From Yponomeuta sedellus (taxonomy: Eukaryota > Arthropoda > Insecta > Lepidoptera > Yponomeutidae): a stretch of 64,000 nt of DNA. The notes beneath the pieces were generated by a model. That model had not been told where the DNA came from. It made no database searches and saw only the letters and a list, made by a program, of their open reading frames with translations. The stretch is taken from NCBI GenBank assembly GCA_934045075.1, contig OW203722.1:12834796-12898795 (forward strand), read 5' to 3'. How positions within the stretch are numbered: the first letter of the stretch is position 1; each line of letters begins with the position of its first letter. Positions 53,457-64,000 of the stretch are shown in pieces. Both the position numbers and the translations under genes were made by a program.

Positions 53457-55946
53457 CTAGCCTGCGAGATGCAGCTTAACCCAGTGCGCCAGGATAGGAT
53501 TATCGATCTTGTCGGCAATGATCTTGAGAAGGCCATTGGCACTGCCGCGAACCCTAAACAAAAGGGATGCCGCTCTCTTTCGCATTATCGCGTGGAAGCC
53601 GTCCGTGTGTGTCTCAGCGAACATCCTCGAGGCGCTACAGTATCGCGGCAGCCCCAATAGCATCCTGTAGCCATTATTTTATTGAACACGGAGGGCATTG
53701 TACGCTCGCCACGAGAAGCTGACCCACAGACTGCACGTGTAAAATGATTGGCAAAATGCCTTGAATAAGGTTACTTTGACACTCCTAGTACATCGCGCAA
53801 ATCTGCGGGCCAACATGTTGCACCTTACGGCCAAAGCCCTCCGCTCTCTCTCAATATCCAGATCGTCTGACAGGTCCTCCTCCAGATCGTCTGACAGGTC
53901 CTCCGCAATCCAGTGACCCAGATACTTAAACTGCTTAACTCGCGCCAGCGGAGAGCCACACAGTTCAAGTGATGGCACGTTTATTAGTGTTTTGTTCTTG
54001 GCCGTGAAAACAAGAAGCTCGCGCTATCTGAGGATGTCGGTCATCTCAGCCGGTAGATCCGTCTCTTGCGACAGCTTCTTCCATAGTACATCATAAGAAA
54101 CCAAATCGAAGGCCTTAGATAGGTCCAAGAAGCAGGCGTAAACTGGGGTCCTCCTGTCGGTGTAGTAACGGACAGTGTGCTTCAGGCACAATATCGCAGA
54201 CTCAGTGGAGAGTCCAGGACGGAATCCGAATTGTGCATCATTTAATGTCATGTTGGCACCTAGCTGACAGTCAAGCACACTGTCTAGCACCTTCGCTATA
54301 ATAGTAGCCAAGGATATTGGCCTATAGTAAGTCTTATCAGACGCATCACCTGTACGGTTCTTGATCACTGGGACCACAATAGTTTTCATAAGGGCAGTAG
54401 GTAGATAAGAATGCCTAATGCAGAACGTAAACAACATTGCCAGTACCCTCGACACATGAACCCCAGCATACTTCAAATGCTCTATGCTGAGACCATCATG
54501 TCCTGGCGATTGACCTCTCGCCATTCCTTTCATGATTAAAGCAACATCTTTTGCAGTCACTTTTAGGGGCTTACCGAGGCACGAGGGAGCGCTAACATCG
54601 GACCCTCGTGACCCTGCCCGCCCCAGAGGAGAATCGACTCTAAAACAATTCTTAAAAATATTTGCAGTTGTTTCTGGCTCACTACAACCTTCTACACTAA
54701 CGGGCAGGCCGGACCTGGGATTCAGCTTATTTGTTTCTTTCCAAAACTTTCCAAAATTTTTAGAGGTGTGGTAAGTCGCTATAATGTCCATTTTAATTTG
54801 TTGTTGATTGTTTTGGCACCATTTAAGTTTACTTTTGAAGTCTTTTCTAGAGGAATACATAAAGTCGTAAACAGGCCCTGCTGAAGGTTTTCCGAGAAGA
54901 CACCAATTTTGATATCCTAATCGGGCCTTTTGGTGAGCTACACTTACATATTTATTCCAGCCTATGACGTGCTTATGTTTTTTACCAATATTTTCCTTAT
55001 GACTATTTATAGAGGCCTCTTGAAGTGCAATTACAATATTTTCATCCAAACTATCTATTATTTTGTGATGTTCTAGGTCGTAACACATCGAGTCACAACA
55101 TTTCGACAATTCTTGGGGAAAGTCAATAGCTCTTAGTTTGTCCTGACATATTTCATAATACTTAGATATTTCTTCTTGTTTTCTTTCGCCCCACAAATAT
55201 TTGTTACATGTTTTTTCGGGTTCAATATTTACTGAGGTGATGAAGTTTAGATTACATGCAATTAATAGTGGAAAGTGATCAGACCAAAAGGTGTTACTGA
55301 TTACTTTAGCGCTAAGCACAGTTTGACGGGCCGCCTGTGTCACTACACAATGGTCTAAACAGTGAGGGCAGCCATGGGTATCACTGATAAACGTGAAAGA
55401 ATTTGCTGGAAGTAATTCCGTATTGGCGCACGACCAGTCACGCTCAATACAAAAGTTTGATAGCTCTTTATAAAATCATTCGCCCAGGTGAGCGTTATAG
55501 CCACCTAACATAAATACAGTTTCTACATTATAGTTCTCAATTATAGCGTTCACTTCGCTTAAACACTCTGTAAATTCCACTAAATTTATAGCTTGGTTAG
55601 TAGGCATATACACCGAGAAAATTAACAGCGAACGATCACAAATATCAATTTTTATAGCACATAGACGAACACTTTGGCATGGCACTATCGAAACGCAGTT
55701 AAAAACACTTTTTCTCCACAGCAATGCCACGCCCCCGTAAGGCCTCCCGCGAAGCAGACCCACCGACGTGTCCACCGCTGACTTGCCGGTCGCGGCAAAA
55801 TCCATGTCTATGTTCTCTAAGACCTGGAGATCATGGGGCAGGAGCCAAGTTTCTTGAAGCGCCATGATGTCGGTGGTCTTACATAAATCTGCAACACATT
55901 TGACTGACCGGGTGAGACCTTTGCAATTAAAACTGCAAATGTTCAC
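53457..55946 (-). pseudogene. LINE family D endonuclease-reverse transcriptase
   Basis: One original frame. Endonuclease: MNICSFNCKG (N), LQETWLL (catalytic E), SVYMPTN, then MLGGYNAHLGE where GDFNAH is expected, so the catalytic aspartate is replaced by glycine. A nonsense codon lies at 55476-55478. The reverse transcriptase connector (residues about 120-220 of the 439-residue block) is followed by SPGHDGLSIEHLK, YYRPISLATIIAKVLDSVL, FGFRPGLSTESAI and motif A in CFLDLSKAFD. The frame then breaks at 54024 and resumes in the same frame at ELLVFTAKNK, KQFKYLGHW and LLGLPRYCSASRMFAE. The skipped segment should contain the FADD/YADD motif, so catalysis is impossible. A 24-bp duplication (DLSDDL twice) is at about 53860-53905, and a third stop is at about 53680. 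Confidence 0.85.
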
Positions 55947-56009
55947 CGGCTCAGATTAATTTTTTATCACAGGCTTTTTTTTTTTCTCCATCACTCGAAC
56001 AAGTCTACT

Positions 56010-57052
56010 TGTTCTTATCGTAGGCCAGAAAACGTCTAAACGTTATGCCGTCTGGCCACAGACAATCGTCCAAAAATGAGGATATCTTATTATTTGGAAC
56101 GAGTACTTTATAGGCACTGTAACTTTTTTCCTTTTTCATTTTTATTTTATGAGCGATAACTAGTACGTTTATCCTCTCATTTACCTATATATATTCCACT
56201 ATATGTCTTTTTCGGTTGCATCCTTAGAAACATTTGTGATGAAAAGTGGTATAAGGGAAACAGCCGCTCGAAAGTTTGAGTTTTCTCGTATAGGAGCTTT
56301 ACCCATTTGACTACCACGAATGTTTTTGTTTAGTTTTCGTTTTTGCACGGTAGTCCATTCACCCTCAGCAGACTTGTTTGGAGATTCTCTATTTAGCTTC
56401 AAGGCTTCAGCCATAGTTAAGTTCGGTAACGCCGTATCTGGATAGGCCATATCTGGTTTTATATTATTAGGTTTTATAAACTTACTGTTCCGGGTCCAAT
56501 ATTTTCCTAATCATTTTTTGGACACCAAGAAAAAAAGTTCTTCAAAATATACGTAGTTTTAGAAGACTTGAAGTAACTGTTACGTCCAGGGCTTAGGAGG
56601 TTAAGTTCATGCAATTGATCGAGCGTTGCATACTGGACATCGTTTTCGTATTTGTTCTGTATTATTCTCAGCTCATTCTGGATCGCAATAATGTCCTTAA
56701 GAAGTCTGGTGACGTCTATGTGGTCAAAGGTCACCGGTGGTAACTACTGCAAGTCCCGGGCTACAAAAGTAGGCATCTTTTCCGGGTCGGTTTCTTTCAT
56801 TATGGTGATTATATCATCAAGATCTCTGTTCTTTTTACCGGCTCCTCTGCGGTTTACGACTTTTCTTGACAAGTAGTCGACAAGTAATCTCTTCGCACTA
56901 ACAATTTCTTCATCGCAAAAAGATGTTTTACAGATACGAACCAAACTTTCCTCATCCATAACATCACATTTATTTTGAATAAATGCAAGCACTTCACAAA
57001 TCACTATATTACAGCTAGAACATTTTATTACGTTATAAGACATTGCGAACAA
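56010..57052 (-). pseudogene. LINE family D ORF1
   Basis: Starts at the methionine 57052 (MFAMSYNVIKCSSCNIVICE). CSSC..IC.E and DEESLVRICKTSF, then RDLDDIITIMKETDPEKMPT, RDLQ-stop-LPPVTFDHIDVT and a coiled-coil-like stretch match the ORF1 proteins of this LINE family. After a frameshift near 56510, LTMAEALKLN, EWTTVQKRKLN and SLIPLFITNVSKDATEKDI follow. A last block, YKVLVPNNKISSFLDDCLWP, ends near 56010. Damage: nonsense codon at about 56741 and at least one frameshift. ORF1 proteins of LINEs bind the element RNA; the precise fold here is not assigned. Confidence 0.7.
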
Positions 57053-57104
57053 GTTCAGTGACCTCGCGCGTCAGCTGATCGCGCGCGACTGTTAATATCA
57101 ATAG

Positions 57105-58544
57105 AGATATGATTATCTTATCACTTCCACGTACCTTAAGCACCATCACTGATATTGTCAATAATTCCATATTGTCTGGCACTTGAAAGATTGCACTCGT
57201 CATCCCTCTCCCTAAATCTAACGATCCTGCTAATTTCAGCGATCTCAGGCCCATTAGCATCTTGCCTTACATGTCTAAAATCTTAGAAAAAGTTGTTTCC
57301 AGACAGGTATTACATTATTGCGAGTCGAATGATATTCTACCCAGGCGTCAATCTGGTTTTCGTAAGCATCATAGTACTTCTACCACCCTGCTAGACGTAA
57401 TTGATAATATACTGGGTGAGCGAGATGAGGGCAGGGGTACAATATTAGGATTATTGGACTTTTCCAAAGCATTTGACTCCTTAAACTTAGAGTTACTGCT
57501 TTCCAAGCTTACTTACTACGGGTTTCATGACAACGTAGTCTCAGTCTGATGGCTCTGTGGTCAGGTCTGATTTATGTCAGGTGGGGAGAGGAGTTCCTCA
57601 AAGTTAAATCTTGGGGCCGCTCCTTTTCACTATATACTCGTCTGATATAGTAAAATACATAAAATCTTGCAGATACCATCTTTACGCAGACGATCTGCAA
57701 ATTTATATTTCGACTGACCCCAAAAATGTTGCAGCTGTTACAAGCTTATTGAACGATGACCTTGAACGCGTTTTTGTATGGTGTGAAAATAATGGTCTCT
57801 TACTAAATCGTGAGAAGTCTAAACTTATGATCCTGGGCTCTAAAATTCAGAAACAGAAAATAATTGCGCTCAATCCCCTGGTCCACATAAGAGGTGAGCG
57901 TTGGTGTTTTGTCGATGAAGTACGTAACTTAGGCGTAACTATGGACAGTAGCTTAAAGTTTGAGAGACATGTAGGTGAGATGGTGCGTAATTGTTTTTTA
58001 AGAATTAGAATTTTATATAATATAAGGAAATACCTTAGTGTGTCAACCCGAACCCTTCTCTGTGATAGCCTTGTCATGTCCAGAGTCAATTATGCTATCG
58101 CTGCTTACGGTCCGTGCTTTTACGCGAAAACACTCAAGCTTGTGCATAGCATTCAAAAATGCGTGTGCTCGTTTTTGTTATAATATTCCTCCACGAGCAC
58201 ATGTCACACCGTTTATTAATAATGCCAATATATTAAAGATGGAAAGTAAACTTTTTATGGCTACTCTCATGTTTGGAATTGTGAAATTCCAGAAACCAGC
58301 TTATCTGTACAATAAACTTATTTGGCGTTGGACTGCAAACGGAGACTGCAACAGAGTGAGGGCATGCTCGAACCCGCTTGGTGTGCCGCGTCACCGGACT
58401 GCCGCGTTTCGTGGCAGTTTCCGGTTTCAGGCTACCAAGTGTTGGAACGACATTCCTCCTCCTATTAGGCAAATACAATCAAAAAATTGCTTTAAAAACA
58501 GCTACAAGAAATTTCTTCTTGACCTCCAAAAGCAGCTTCCTTAA
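57105..58544 (+). pseudogene. LINE reverse transcriptase, broken (family B)
   Basis: Blocks in order: SNDPANFSDLRPISILPYMS KILEKV, QSGFRKHHSTST, motif A in LLDFSKAFDSLN (within 57262-57549); then GRGVPQS-stop-ILGPLLFTIY, with the catalytic YADD in YHLYADDLQIYIS (57611-58183); then NLGVTMDSSLKFERHV and, after a frameshift near 58160, FKNACARFCYNIPPRAH, FQATKCWNDIPPPIRQ to the stop. Damage: a TGA at about 57172, loss of the segment after HDNVVSV, a TAA just after PQS and a frameshift near 58160. No endonuclease and no RNase H are present. Confidence 0.8.
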
Positions 58545-59165
58545 ATAATTATGTACGGCCAAATCAATTCATACTTTCGCTGTGACTTTATATACCTACC
58601 TATATGTATTTATATATATACTTATAATACATTTATTTAAATTAAAATAGTTGACATCAATATACAATTTTTCTATTTTATTAATCTATTCACAATTTAT
58701 GCAACTATCGTAACTAACATTGCCCTATCAATTATTCTATCCTAATTATCTTTTTACAATTTATGCAATTACAATAACTGACATTCAGCTAACATTATCC
58801 AGCAGTCCACTTTGTTAACTCAAAGTTTGACTCGCTACTTATAGTATTCACTGTCTCTTATTTACTTATTTGCTTAATCTTATTTACGATTTTGTGCAGG
58901 TTCGTACCTACTAGGTATCTCTCCGAGGCCTGCATGCCGCCTCACGGGTACTGACGGAAGACCAGCGCTGGAGTATCATATCTCCAGCTTATGCTGAGTC
59001 AGAGCCCTTTTGCACTTGCCACACCCACAGTACTCACACTGGAAAATGCTCTGTGTCTGTGTTTCATGGTGTATCGTATGTGTTGTTGCTTTTCTTCTCT
59101 TGTACGTATAGTCTGCTTAATATTGTTTTTATTGCGTGTGTGTGTAGGTGTAAATAAATGATTAA
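57105..59165 (+). mobile_element. 5'-truncated LINE, family B
   Basis: Plus-strand polymerase remnant from about 57105 (IILSLPRTLSTITDIVNN) to the stop at 58544, followed by about 600 bp of 3' UTR ending TGTAAATAAATGATTAATCA. It begins within a few bases of the 5' end of the minus-strand family D element, so the two are arranged head to head. Homologous to the 26.5-28.4 kb copy. Confidence 0.75.
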
Positions 59166-59584
59166 TCAATAATTTCCGTATTAATGTTGATTAGTGACAG
59201 ATTAAATCTAATATTTCTATTTTACATTTAGACAAGTTTTTATAAGAGAATTTCTTTTCTTACTGAAAAGAATTTTACATGTCTTTAGTTAAATTTTGTT
59301 AATTTATAGACTTGTGGTGTGTATGTGTGTGTGTGTGTTTGTGTGAGTGTGTCTGTTTTGTATTTATTACACTTATTCTAATTAGGTGACATGTTGTAAC
59401 AGAAGTTCAGTTTCCTCATATTATATACCAGTCAGTACCAATACCAGTAACAGCTACGTGGGTAGCTGTTAGTTATGAAGCGCTAATAATTAACGTTCAG
59501 GTGGATTACAAGGCAGACGAAACGTGGCCCAATTAGGCGAAGCGTCCGAATGGACCTCGTCACCGCGCCCGCCGCGTCTCTGTT

Positions 59585-59900
59585 TAATTACCAACTTTTC
59601 CCGTTGTAATAGATGAAATGCAAGATCTACCTACTAGTAAATATGTTAAATACATAAAGTGTGTGTATTCATATTTGTACATCCATAAACTTACGCCCTT
59701 ATACCGTAGGGTAAGCAGAGACCAGGGCTTGCCACGAACCTGAATGACAATTTTTGCTTCATCAACATTCATTAGTCACTGTATACACGCACTCTAGTTT
59801 TGAGTTCTTTTTATTTTGCCCTTTGCAAGATCCTATAAAGCCTCAATTTTTTCGAATTATGTCCGCCTGATACGTCCCTTACTGGCGCTTCCACCCACAT
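59585..59900 (-). repeat. dispersed lepidopteran repeat 3 (copy c)
   Basis: On the plus strand CATAAACTTACGCCCTTATA, GTAAGCAGAGACCAGGGCTT and GCCACGAACCTGAATGACAA precede TTCATCAACATTCATTAGTC and ATGTCCGCCTGATACGTCCC. The same order is present in copy d. Confidence 0.6.
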
Positions 59901-60609
59901 TTGCTTGATTAAATATATATGTGTATTTCATTAGTTGGTTCTAAACTTGCTACTTTTTACTTTATTTTTCAAAACATATATTTTTTTGTTTGTATCTATG
60001 ATATAAACTTTGAAAAGTTTAATAAGGGGACTTATTTATTTAGATACGTGTGTAAATAAAACATACATTCTTACGCGCTAACAGGGTATATGAAGTTATG
60101 ATGAACTAATTCCCTATAGATAAATACAGCACCCATAACAAAAGTGTAAATATCTACAGTTAGATCCAATTTTTGTAATAAGTTACTTCAGTCTAATTAC
60201 AGTATAGTTTTTTAGCCTTTACGTCAGGTGTCCCAAACAACCTCTGATATGGGACAGTAAATCGGTAAAACGATGCTCCAATTACTGGCGTAACAGCTAA
60301 TCCTAATTTAACAGGGAATATTTTCGTAAAGCGTAATTCTTAACAAAACAAAGAAAATCATTCAAATCAAATAAAAATATGCATGTACATAAGTAAGTAT
60401 TTCCTAGAGGCTATATTAAATCAGCATAATACCAACCCAAAAAAAAATCACTGAAAGAATAATATAAAAACTGAAATAAAAAGTAACCAACAACCCGACT
60501 GCTGAGCATGAACTATTTATACGAGTAACTACTGTAATAAGTTAAGGTATAACTGCCTTAACTTATACTATGATGTGGTGTGAGTGAGATTGACGACAGA
60601 AATATACAT
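59901..60609. other. no gene recognised
   Basis: AT-rich. A small hairpin, ATAAGTTAAGG 60537-60547 with CCTTAACTTAT 60556-60566, is the only structure seen. Confidence 0.3.
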
Positions 60610-60880
60610 AAATACATACATACATAACCTCACACCTGTATCCCAGAGGGGTAGGCAGACCCCAGGGACTGCCACTTATTACGATCCTGACAGATTACCT
60701 ACGCTTCATCAACATTCATAAGTCGTTGCATGCACGCACGCCGGGTACTTTTTATCTCAGTAGGGTACTTTTTAAAAATCTTTTTACTTTACATCTTTCC
60801 CTTTGCTAATACATCCCCTATTTGGTCGATGTATGTCCGCCTGAGACGTCTCTTACCAGCCCTTCTACTCATATTCGCAA
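60610..60880 (-). repeat. dispersed lepidopteran repeat 3 (copy d)
   Basis: CATACATACATAACCTCACA, GTATCCCAGAGGGGTAGGCA, GACCCCAGGGACTGCCACTT, TTCATCAACATTCATAAGTC and TATGTCCGCCTGAGACGTCT give the most complete copy, with a (CATA)n start. Confidence 0.65.
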
Positions 60881-61192
60881 TATATATTTGATTGCAGCGA
60901 CTAATCCGGGGAAGTATTGTTTTATAACTGTATTTTACGCCATAATACACTTTCTACTCCTTACACCAACTATAGATAACCTCACGTACGTGAGATACTC
61001 CGGCTCAGTTTTGGCTCTCTTTACTTGACGGCAAGTGGAAGCAAAGTTGAGACTAAACATAATAGCCTCAGCCATCACAAAACTCACACCTCACATCTAT
61101 AAACGTGACATCCACTCGTTATCAGTCAATATAATCTTACATGGTCAGACACTGACACCGATTCCCGGTTTCTTTTCAGGATTTCCAGTACC

Positions 61193-61582
61193 ATGTTGAC
61201 CCGAAGCAAGATGACTGTACGTGATATGGAACTGAGGCTAAAGGTGACCCTGCTAGAGCTCCAAAAAAGTAAAGAGCTGTGCGACACTCTTCTTCAAGAA
61301 CGAGAGGACAGCAAAGAGGAGATCCGTCAACAAAACAAAACCAACTCGGCGCTCAAAGAAGAGCTCAATGAGTTAGATATCCAATGCCAAGACCTAAGTG
61401 CCCAGCGCGATGAGCTGCAACATGAAGTCCACACATTCATCAAATGCCATGATGTCCACGATGTAGCATTACAACGTATACGCTCAACGTATACTACACA
61501 AAATAATAAGACCCTTAATGCAAATGCTCAATATGGAGATTTCTTCAAAGTAGTTTCAGATAGTTTTGAAAAACGTTTTTAA
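61193..61582 (+). pseudogene. coiled-coil ORF fused to LINE RT connector
   Basis: 129-residue frame. Residues about 8-82 are a heptad-rich coiled coil (LLELQKSKELCDTLLQERED, then LKEELNELDIQCQDLSAQRD). From about residue 105 (NKTLNANAQYGDFFKVVSDS FEKRF) the sequence is the LINE segment that normally follows the endonuclease. So either an internal deletion removed the endonuclease or two segments were joined. The frame ends at TAA in a TTTTTAAA run where one T fewer would continue it into KLKKLSSKRNKGAFSEWATA. Confidence 0.6.
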
Positions 61583-63388
61583 ATTGAAAAAGTTATCATC
61601 AAAAAGGAATAAAGGAGCATTTAGTGAATGGGCTACTGCCGGCATCCGAAAAAGCAGGGACACACTTTATGCGCTGTATGAGAAAAAAACATACACATAT
61701 GACCCCCGTTTTATACAGTATGTTAAACTATATTCAAAATTATTTAAGGCCGTCTGCCACAAAGCAAAATATGAGCATATAAAATCCAAAATCCTTCAAT
61801 CTTCTAATAAATCCAGAACAATTTGGGCTATTATAAATAAGGAAAGCGGTAAATCTAAATCAGGAGATCGCGAACTTTCACTTAAAATAGATGATAAATT
61901 AATAACCTCAAATGAAGACATTGCTACGGCTTTTGAACAGTTCTTTACAAATGTTCCAATTGTAACGACAGTTTCAATACTTTAGTCCTTTAGACTCTTC
62001 TCCAGCTCTTGCTGAAAGTATTTTGAAAGACAATGTCCCCCCATGCTATCACGAATTTTCGTTCGACTATATTGAAGCCCATACCGTGATTAAATCGTTT
62101 AAAAAGCTAAAGCTTAAAAAACTGAGGACTTATGGGGTATGTCAGTAACAGTAGTTAGCTCAGTAATCGATATCCTAGCACCCCATTTAGCCAGAATCTT
62201 TAACAAATGTTTAGATGAGGGTATATTCCCTGATCTAATGAAATATAGTAGGCTCGTTCCTTTATTTAAAAGTGGTGATAAGCAAGATCCCACAAATTTC
62301 AGACTTGTCTCAGTTCTACCCGTTTTGAGTAAAATATTTGAGAAGATAGTTCTAGGTCAACTGCTTACACATTTCAATGACTAGCAACTTCTCCATGGTC
62401 AGCAATTCGGCTTTACGCAAGGGCGCTCTACAACCGACGCCGGCGTCATGTTAGTTAAACATATATTTAGTGCATGGGAAGATCACAAGGATGCTATAGG
62501 CGTGTTCTGTGACTTGTCGAAAGCATTTGATTCCGTGGACCATAAAACACTTCTTTTAAAATTAAAGCACTATGGTATAAACGGGAATAGCCTAAAACTT
62601 ATGATATCATATTTAGAAGGGAGAGTTCAAAGAGCTCATATAAATAGAACTAAATCTTCAGGGTCAGAGGTCAGGATAGGAGTGCCACAGGGATCGATTT
62701 TGGGGCCGTTCCTCTTCCTCGTATATGTAATGTAAATGATTTGCCGTTCATGGTTCAAAATATTATGTCAGAGATAGTATTATTTGCAGATGACACGTCA
62801 CTTATTTTTTAAATTAAGAGACAAGTAAATGACCTTGACAATACAAATAATGCTCTCTCTCGGGTACTAAATTGGTTTACTTCTAATAACTTATTGTTAA
62901 ATTCAAAAAAGACAAAATGTATAAAGTTCACTCTTCCAAATGTCAAAACGGTTGACAGCAATGTTTTATTGGGGAATGACAAATTAGACCTTGTGAATGA
63001 CACTGTATTTCTAGGTATCACAATTGATGCAAAGCTTCAATGGGGTCCTCATATAGAAAAATTAGCAAATAGGCTTAGTTCAGCAGCATATGCAGTCAAA
63101 AGAATTAGAGAACTAACTGACGTCGCAACTGCTAGGCTTGTTTATTTTAGTTACTTCCATAGTCTTATGTCCTATGGCATACTACTGTGGGGACGGGAAG
63201 CAGACACTAAGAGCATCTTCGTCTTGCAGAAGAGAGCGATCAGATTAATTTATAGGCTGGGTAGTAGAGATTCGTTAAGAGATTTCTTTAAAGAAACTAA
63301 CATCCTGACAGTTGCCAGTCAGTATATATATGAAAACATTATGTACGTTAGGAAAAATATCAGTAACATTAAAACTTTAGGTAGCTAA
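61566..63388 (+). pseudogene. LINE reverse transcriptase, broken (family C)
   Basis: Blocks: 61566-61985 connector (EWATAGIRKSRDTLYALYEK, SRTIWAIINKESGKSK, FEQFFTNVPI); 62139-62384 fingers (LARIFNKCLDEGIFPDLMKY, RLVPLFKSGDKQDPTNFR, VLPVLSKIFEKIV); then QQFGFTQGRSTTDA; 62448-62735 motif A in FCDLSKAFDSVD and RIGVPQGSILGP; FADD at about 62790 (VLFADDTSLIF) in a frame interrupted by stops; 62894-63388 thumb and C-terminal end (FLGITIDAKLQWGPHIEKL). Stops or shifts near 61984, 62138, 62384, 62735 and 62812. Motif A and FADD survive, but not in one frame. The element is dead. Confidence 0.8.
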
Positions 63389-63581
63389 CACAATGTAAAT
63401 ACTAGAAATAAACATAAACTTTTGTTCCCACTATTTAGGCTGGCAAAGGTTAATACATCCTTCATGGGGCATTGTATACGCTTCTATAATAAAATTCCTG
63501 AAGATATACTATATTAAGCTTGCCTGAATTGCGGTTAAAAAAATATGTTAAGCACACTTTGTGCCAAAAGGGCTTAGTAGC

Positions 63582-63649
63582 CCTCAATGTCATCTAAATA
63601 ATCCTTTATGTTATAGTTAACATAAAGGATTATTTAGATGACATTGAGG
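63582..63649. repeat. perfect hairpin, 32-bp arms, 4-nt loop
   Basis: Arm 63582-63613 (CCTCAATGTCATCTAAATAA...) is exactly inverted at 63618-63649 around TAGT. It lies near the 3' end of the family C LINE. Confidence 0.92.
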
Positions 63650-63734
63650 TCTGGAATTAAAGCCAGTATATTACCAAAGGGCATAAAAACTGCCCGAACC
63701 GACGTGCGTGCTTGCAACGAATAAGTAGTGTTAA

Positions 63735-63832
63735 TGAATCGAAAAAGGTTTTCCAGAATCGTGGCAAGTGGCAAACCCTGGTCTCTGCCTACCCCTCTAG
63801 GATGCAGACGTGAGTTTATGTAATATGATGTG
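63735..63832 (+). repeat. dispersed lepidopteran repeat 3 (copy e)
   Basis: AGAATCGTGGCAAGTGGCAA, ACCCTGGTCTCTGCCTACCC and TAGGATGCAGACGTGAGTTT match the family. The last 168 bp of the window show nothing recognisable. Confidence 0.65.
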
Positions 63833-64000
63833 TCCGACTGCTGAAAAAAAAGCCATGCCACAAATACTGGTTAGGCATTCCCGAAAAAAAAACTTTGACG
63901 TCTTTGAAGGTTCCGGAGGTGCTAGTAAAGTACTCTGTGGTGCTAGTATACTTCGATTCTGTGTGTACCTATAGCATAGGTGATATGTCAACGGGGCTCG

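Larger units (their letters stand above)
53343..57090 (-). mobile_element. nearly full-length but dead LINE, family D (ORF1 plus EN-RT)
   Basis: Minus-strand element with a short 5' leader (57053-57090), ORF1 (57052 to about 56010), an apurinic-type endonuclease and reverse transcriptase frame (55946-53457) and a 115-bp 3' UTR that runs up to the repeat ending at 53342. The protein order and sequence are those of a LINE family common in moths and other invertebrates. Internal stops and a deletion inactivate it. Confidence 0.82.
61193..63540 (+). mobile_element. decayed LINE, family C, lacking its endonuclease
   Basis: A coiled-coil 5' segment is fused to the reverse transcriptase connector, followed by fingers, palm, thumb and C-terminal regions broken by stops and frameshifts. 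Homology with the 44-kb element covers the palm and C-terminal parts (FADD, LN/KTK, FLGITIDAKLQWG, YNKIPEDI). Confidence 0.75.

Overview
The window looks like nuclear DNA of a lepidopteran insect (moth or butterfly). The support is the repeat content. It carries several short repeats that I recognise from moth genomes: the tRNA-headed SINEs ending near GTGAAGGAAACCATCGTGAG, the CCACTGCTGGGGCAC family, the GACCCAGCGAACTTCGTACC family and the CTTTTGCCCACGACTCCGTC family. It also has AT-rich DNA, non-LTR retrotransposons, Penelope-like and hAT elements, and no operon-like gene packing. I see no convincing host protein-coding exon. Essentially every long open frame is a mobile-element gene or its remnant, or is an artefact of a microsatellite.

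Layout. 1-1160: 3' part of a Penelope-like element (GIY-YIG endonuclease end), followed by a TATA box and a hammerhead-ribozyme-like fold. 1.3-4.1 kb and 11.5-17.4 kb: copies of a tRNA-derived SINE with 11-17 bp target-site duplications and recurrently inverted 5' parts. 6.3-8.2 kb: decayed LINE (minus). 18.55-21.94 kb: a structurally complete hAT transposon with perfect 38-bp inverted termini and an 8-bp target duplication, but a broken transposase frame. 25.2-26.4 kb: a 1.1-kb perfect AAAT array. 26.5-28.4 kb: LINE (plus) split by a nested insertion. 28.49-33.72 kb: an apparently intact DNA transposon encoding a single 1047-residue protein of a family I cannot place in a named superfamily; it has imperfect 27-bp inverted ends, a 4-bp target duplication and eleven subterminal copies of GGAGNNNAATGAA. 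34-41 kb: short lepidopteran repeats, a palindromic MITE, SINEs and a LINE 3' end. 44.0-45.4 kb: 5'-truncated LINE with a likely target duplication. 51.2-53.3 kb: a repeat whose internal tetranucleotide tract has grown to about 1.7 kb (GAGT then CAGT). 53.3-59.2 kb: two LINEs in divergent orientation. 61.2-63.5 kb: a decayed LINE lacking its endonuclease.

The transposon at 28.5-33.7 kb is the best candidate for an undescribed system: an intact intron-less gene, both termini, a target duplication and a repeated subterminal motif that could be the binding site of its own protein. Second in interest are the ribozyme-like fold placed exactly at the predicted transcription start of the Penelope element, the SINE family with inverted 5' ends, and a set of perfect or near-perfect hairpins (14-32 bp arms, tiny loops) scattered through the window.

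The remaining unique stretches (about 4.1-6.3, 8.6-11.5, 12.7-15.4, 22.4-25.1, 41.1-44.0 and 45.4-48.9 kb) contain GC-rich islands and homeodomain-type TAATTA sites, but nothing I can call a gene. The window could be a long intron or an intergenic region. Several frame breaks sit in A or T homopolymers, so some pseudogene calls may reflect assembly errors.
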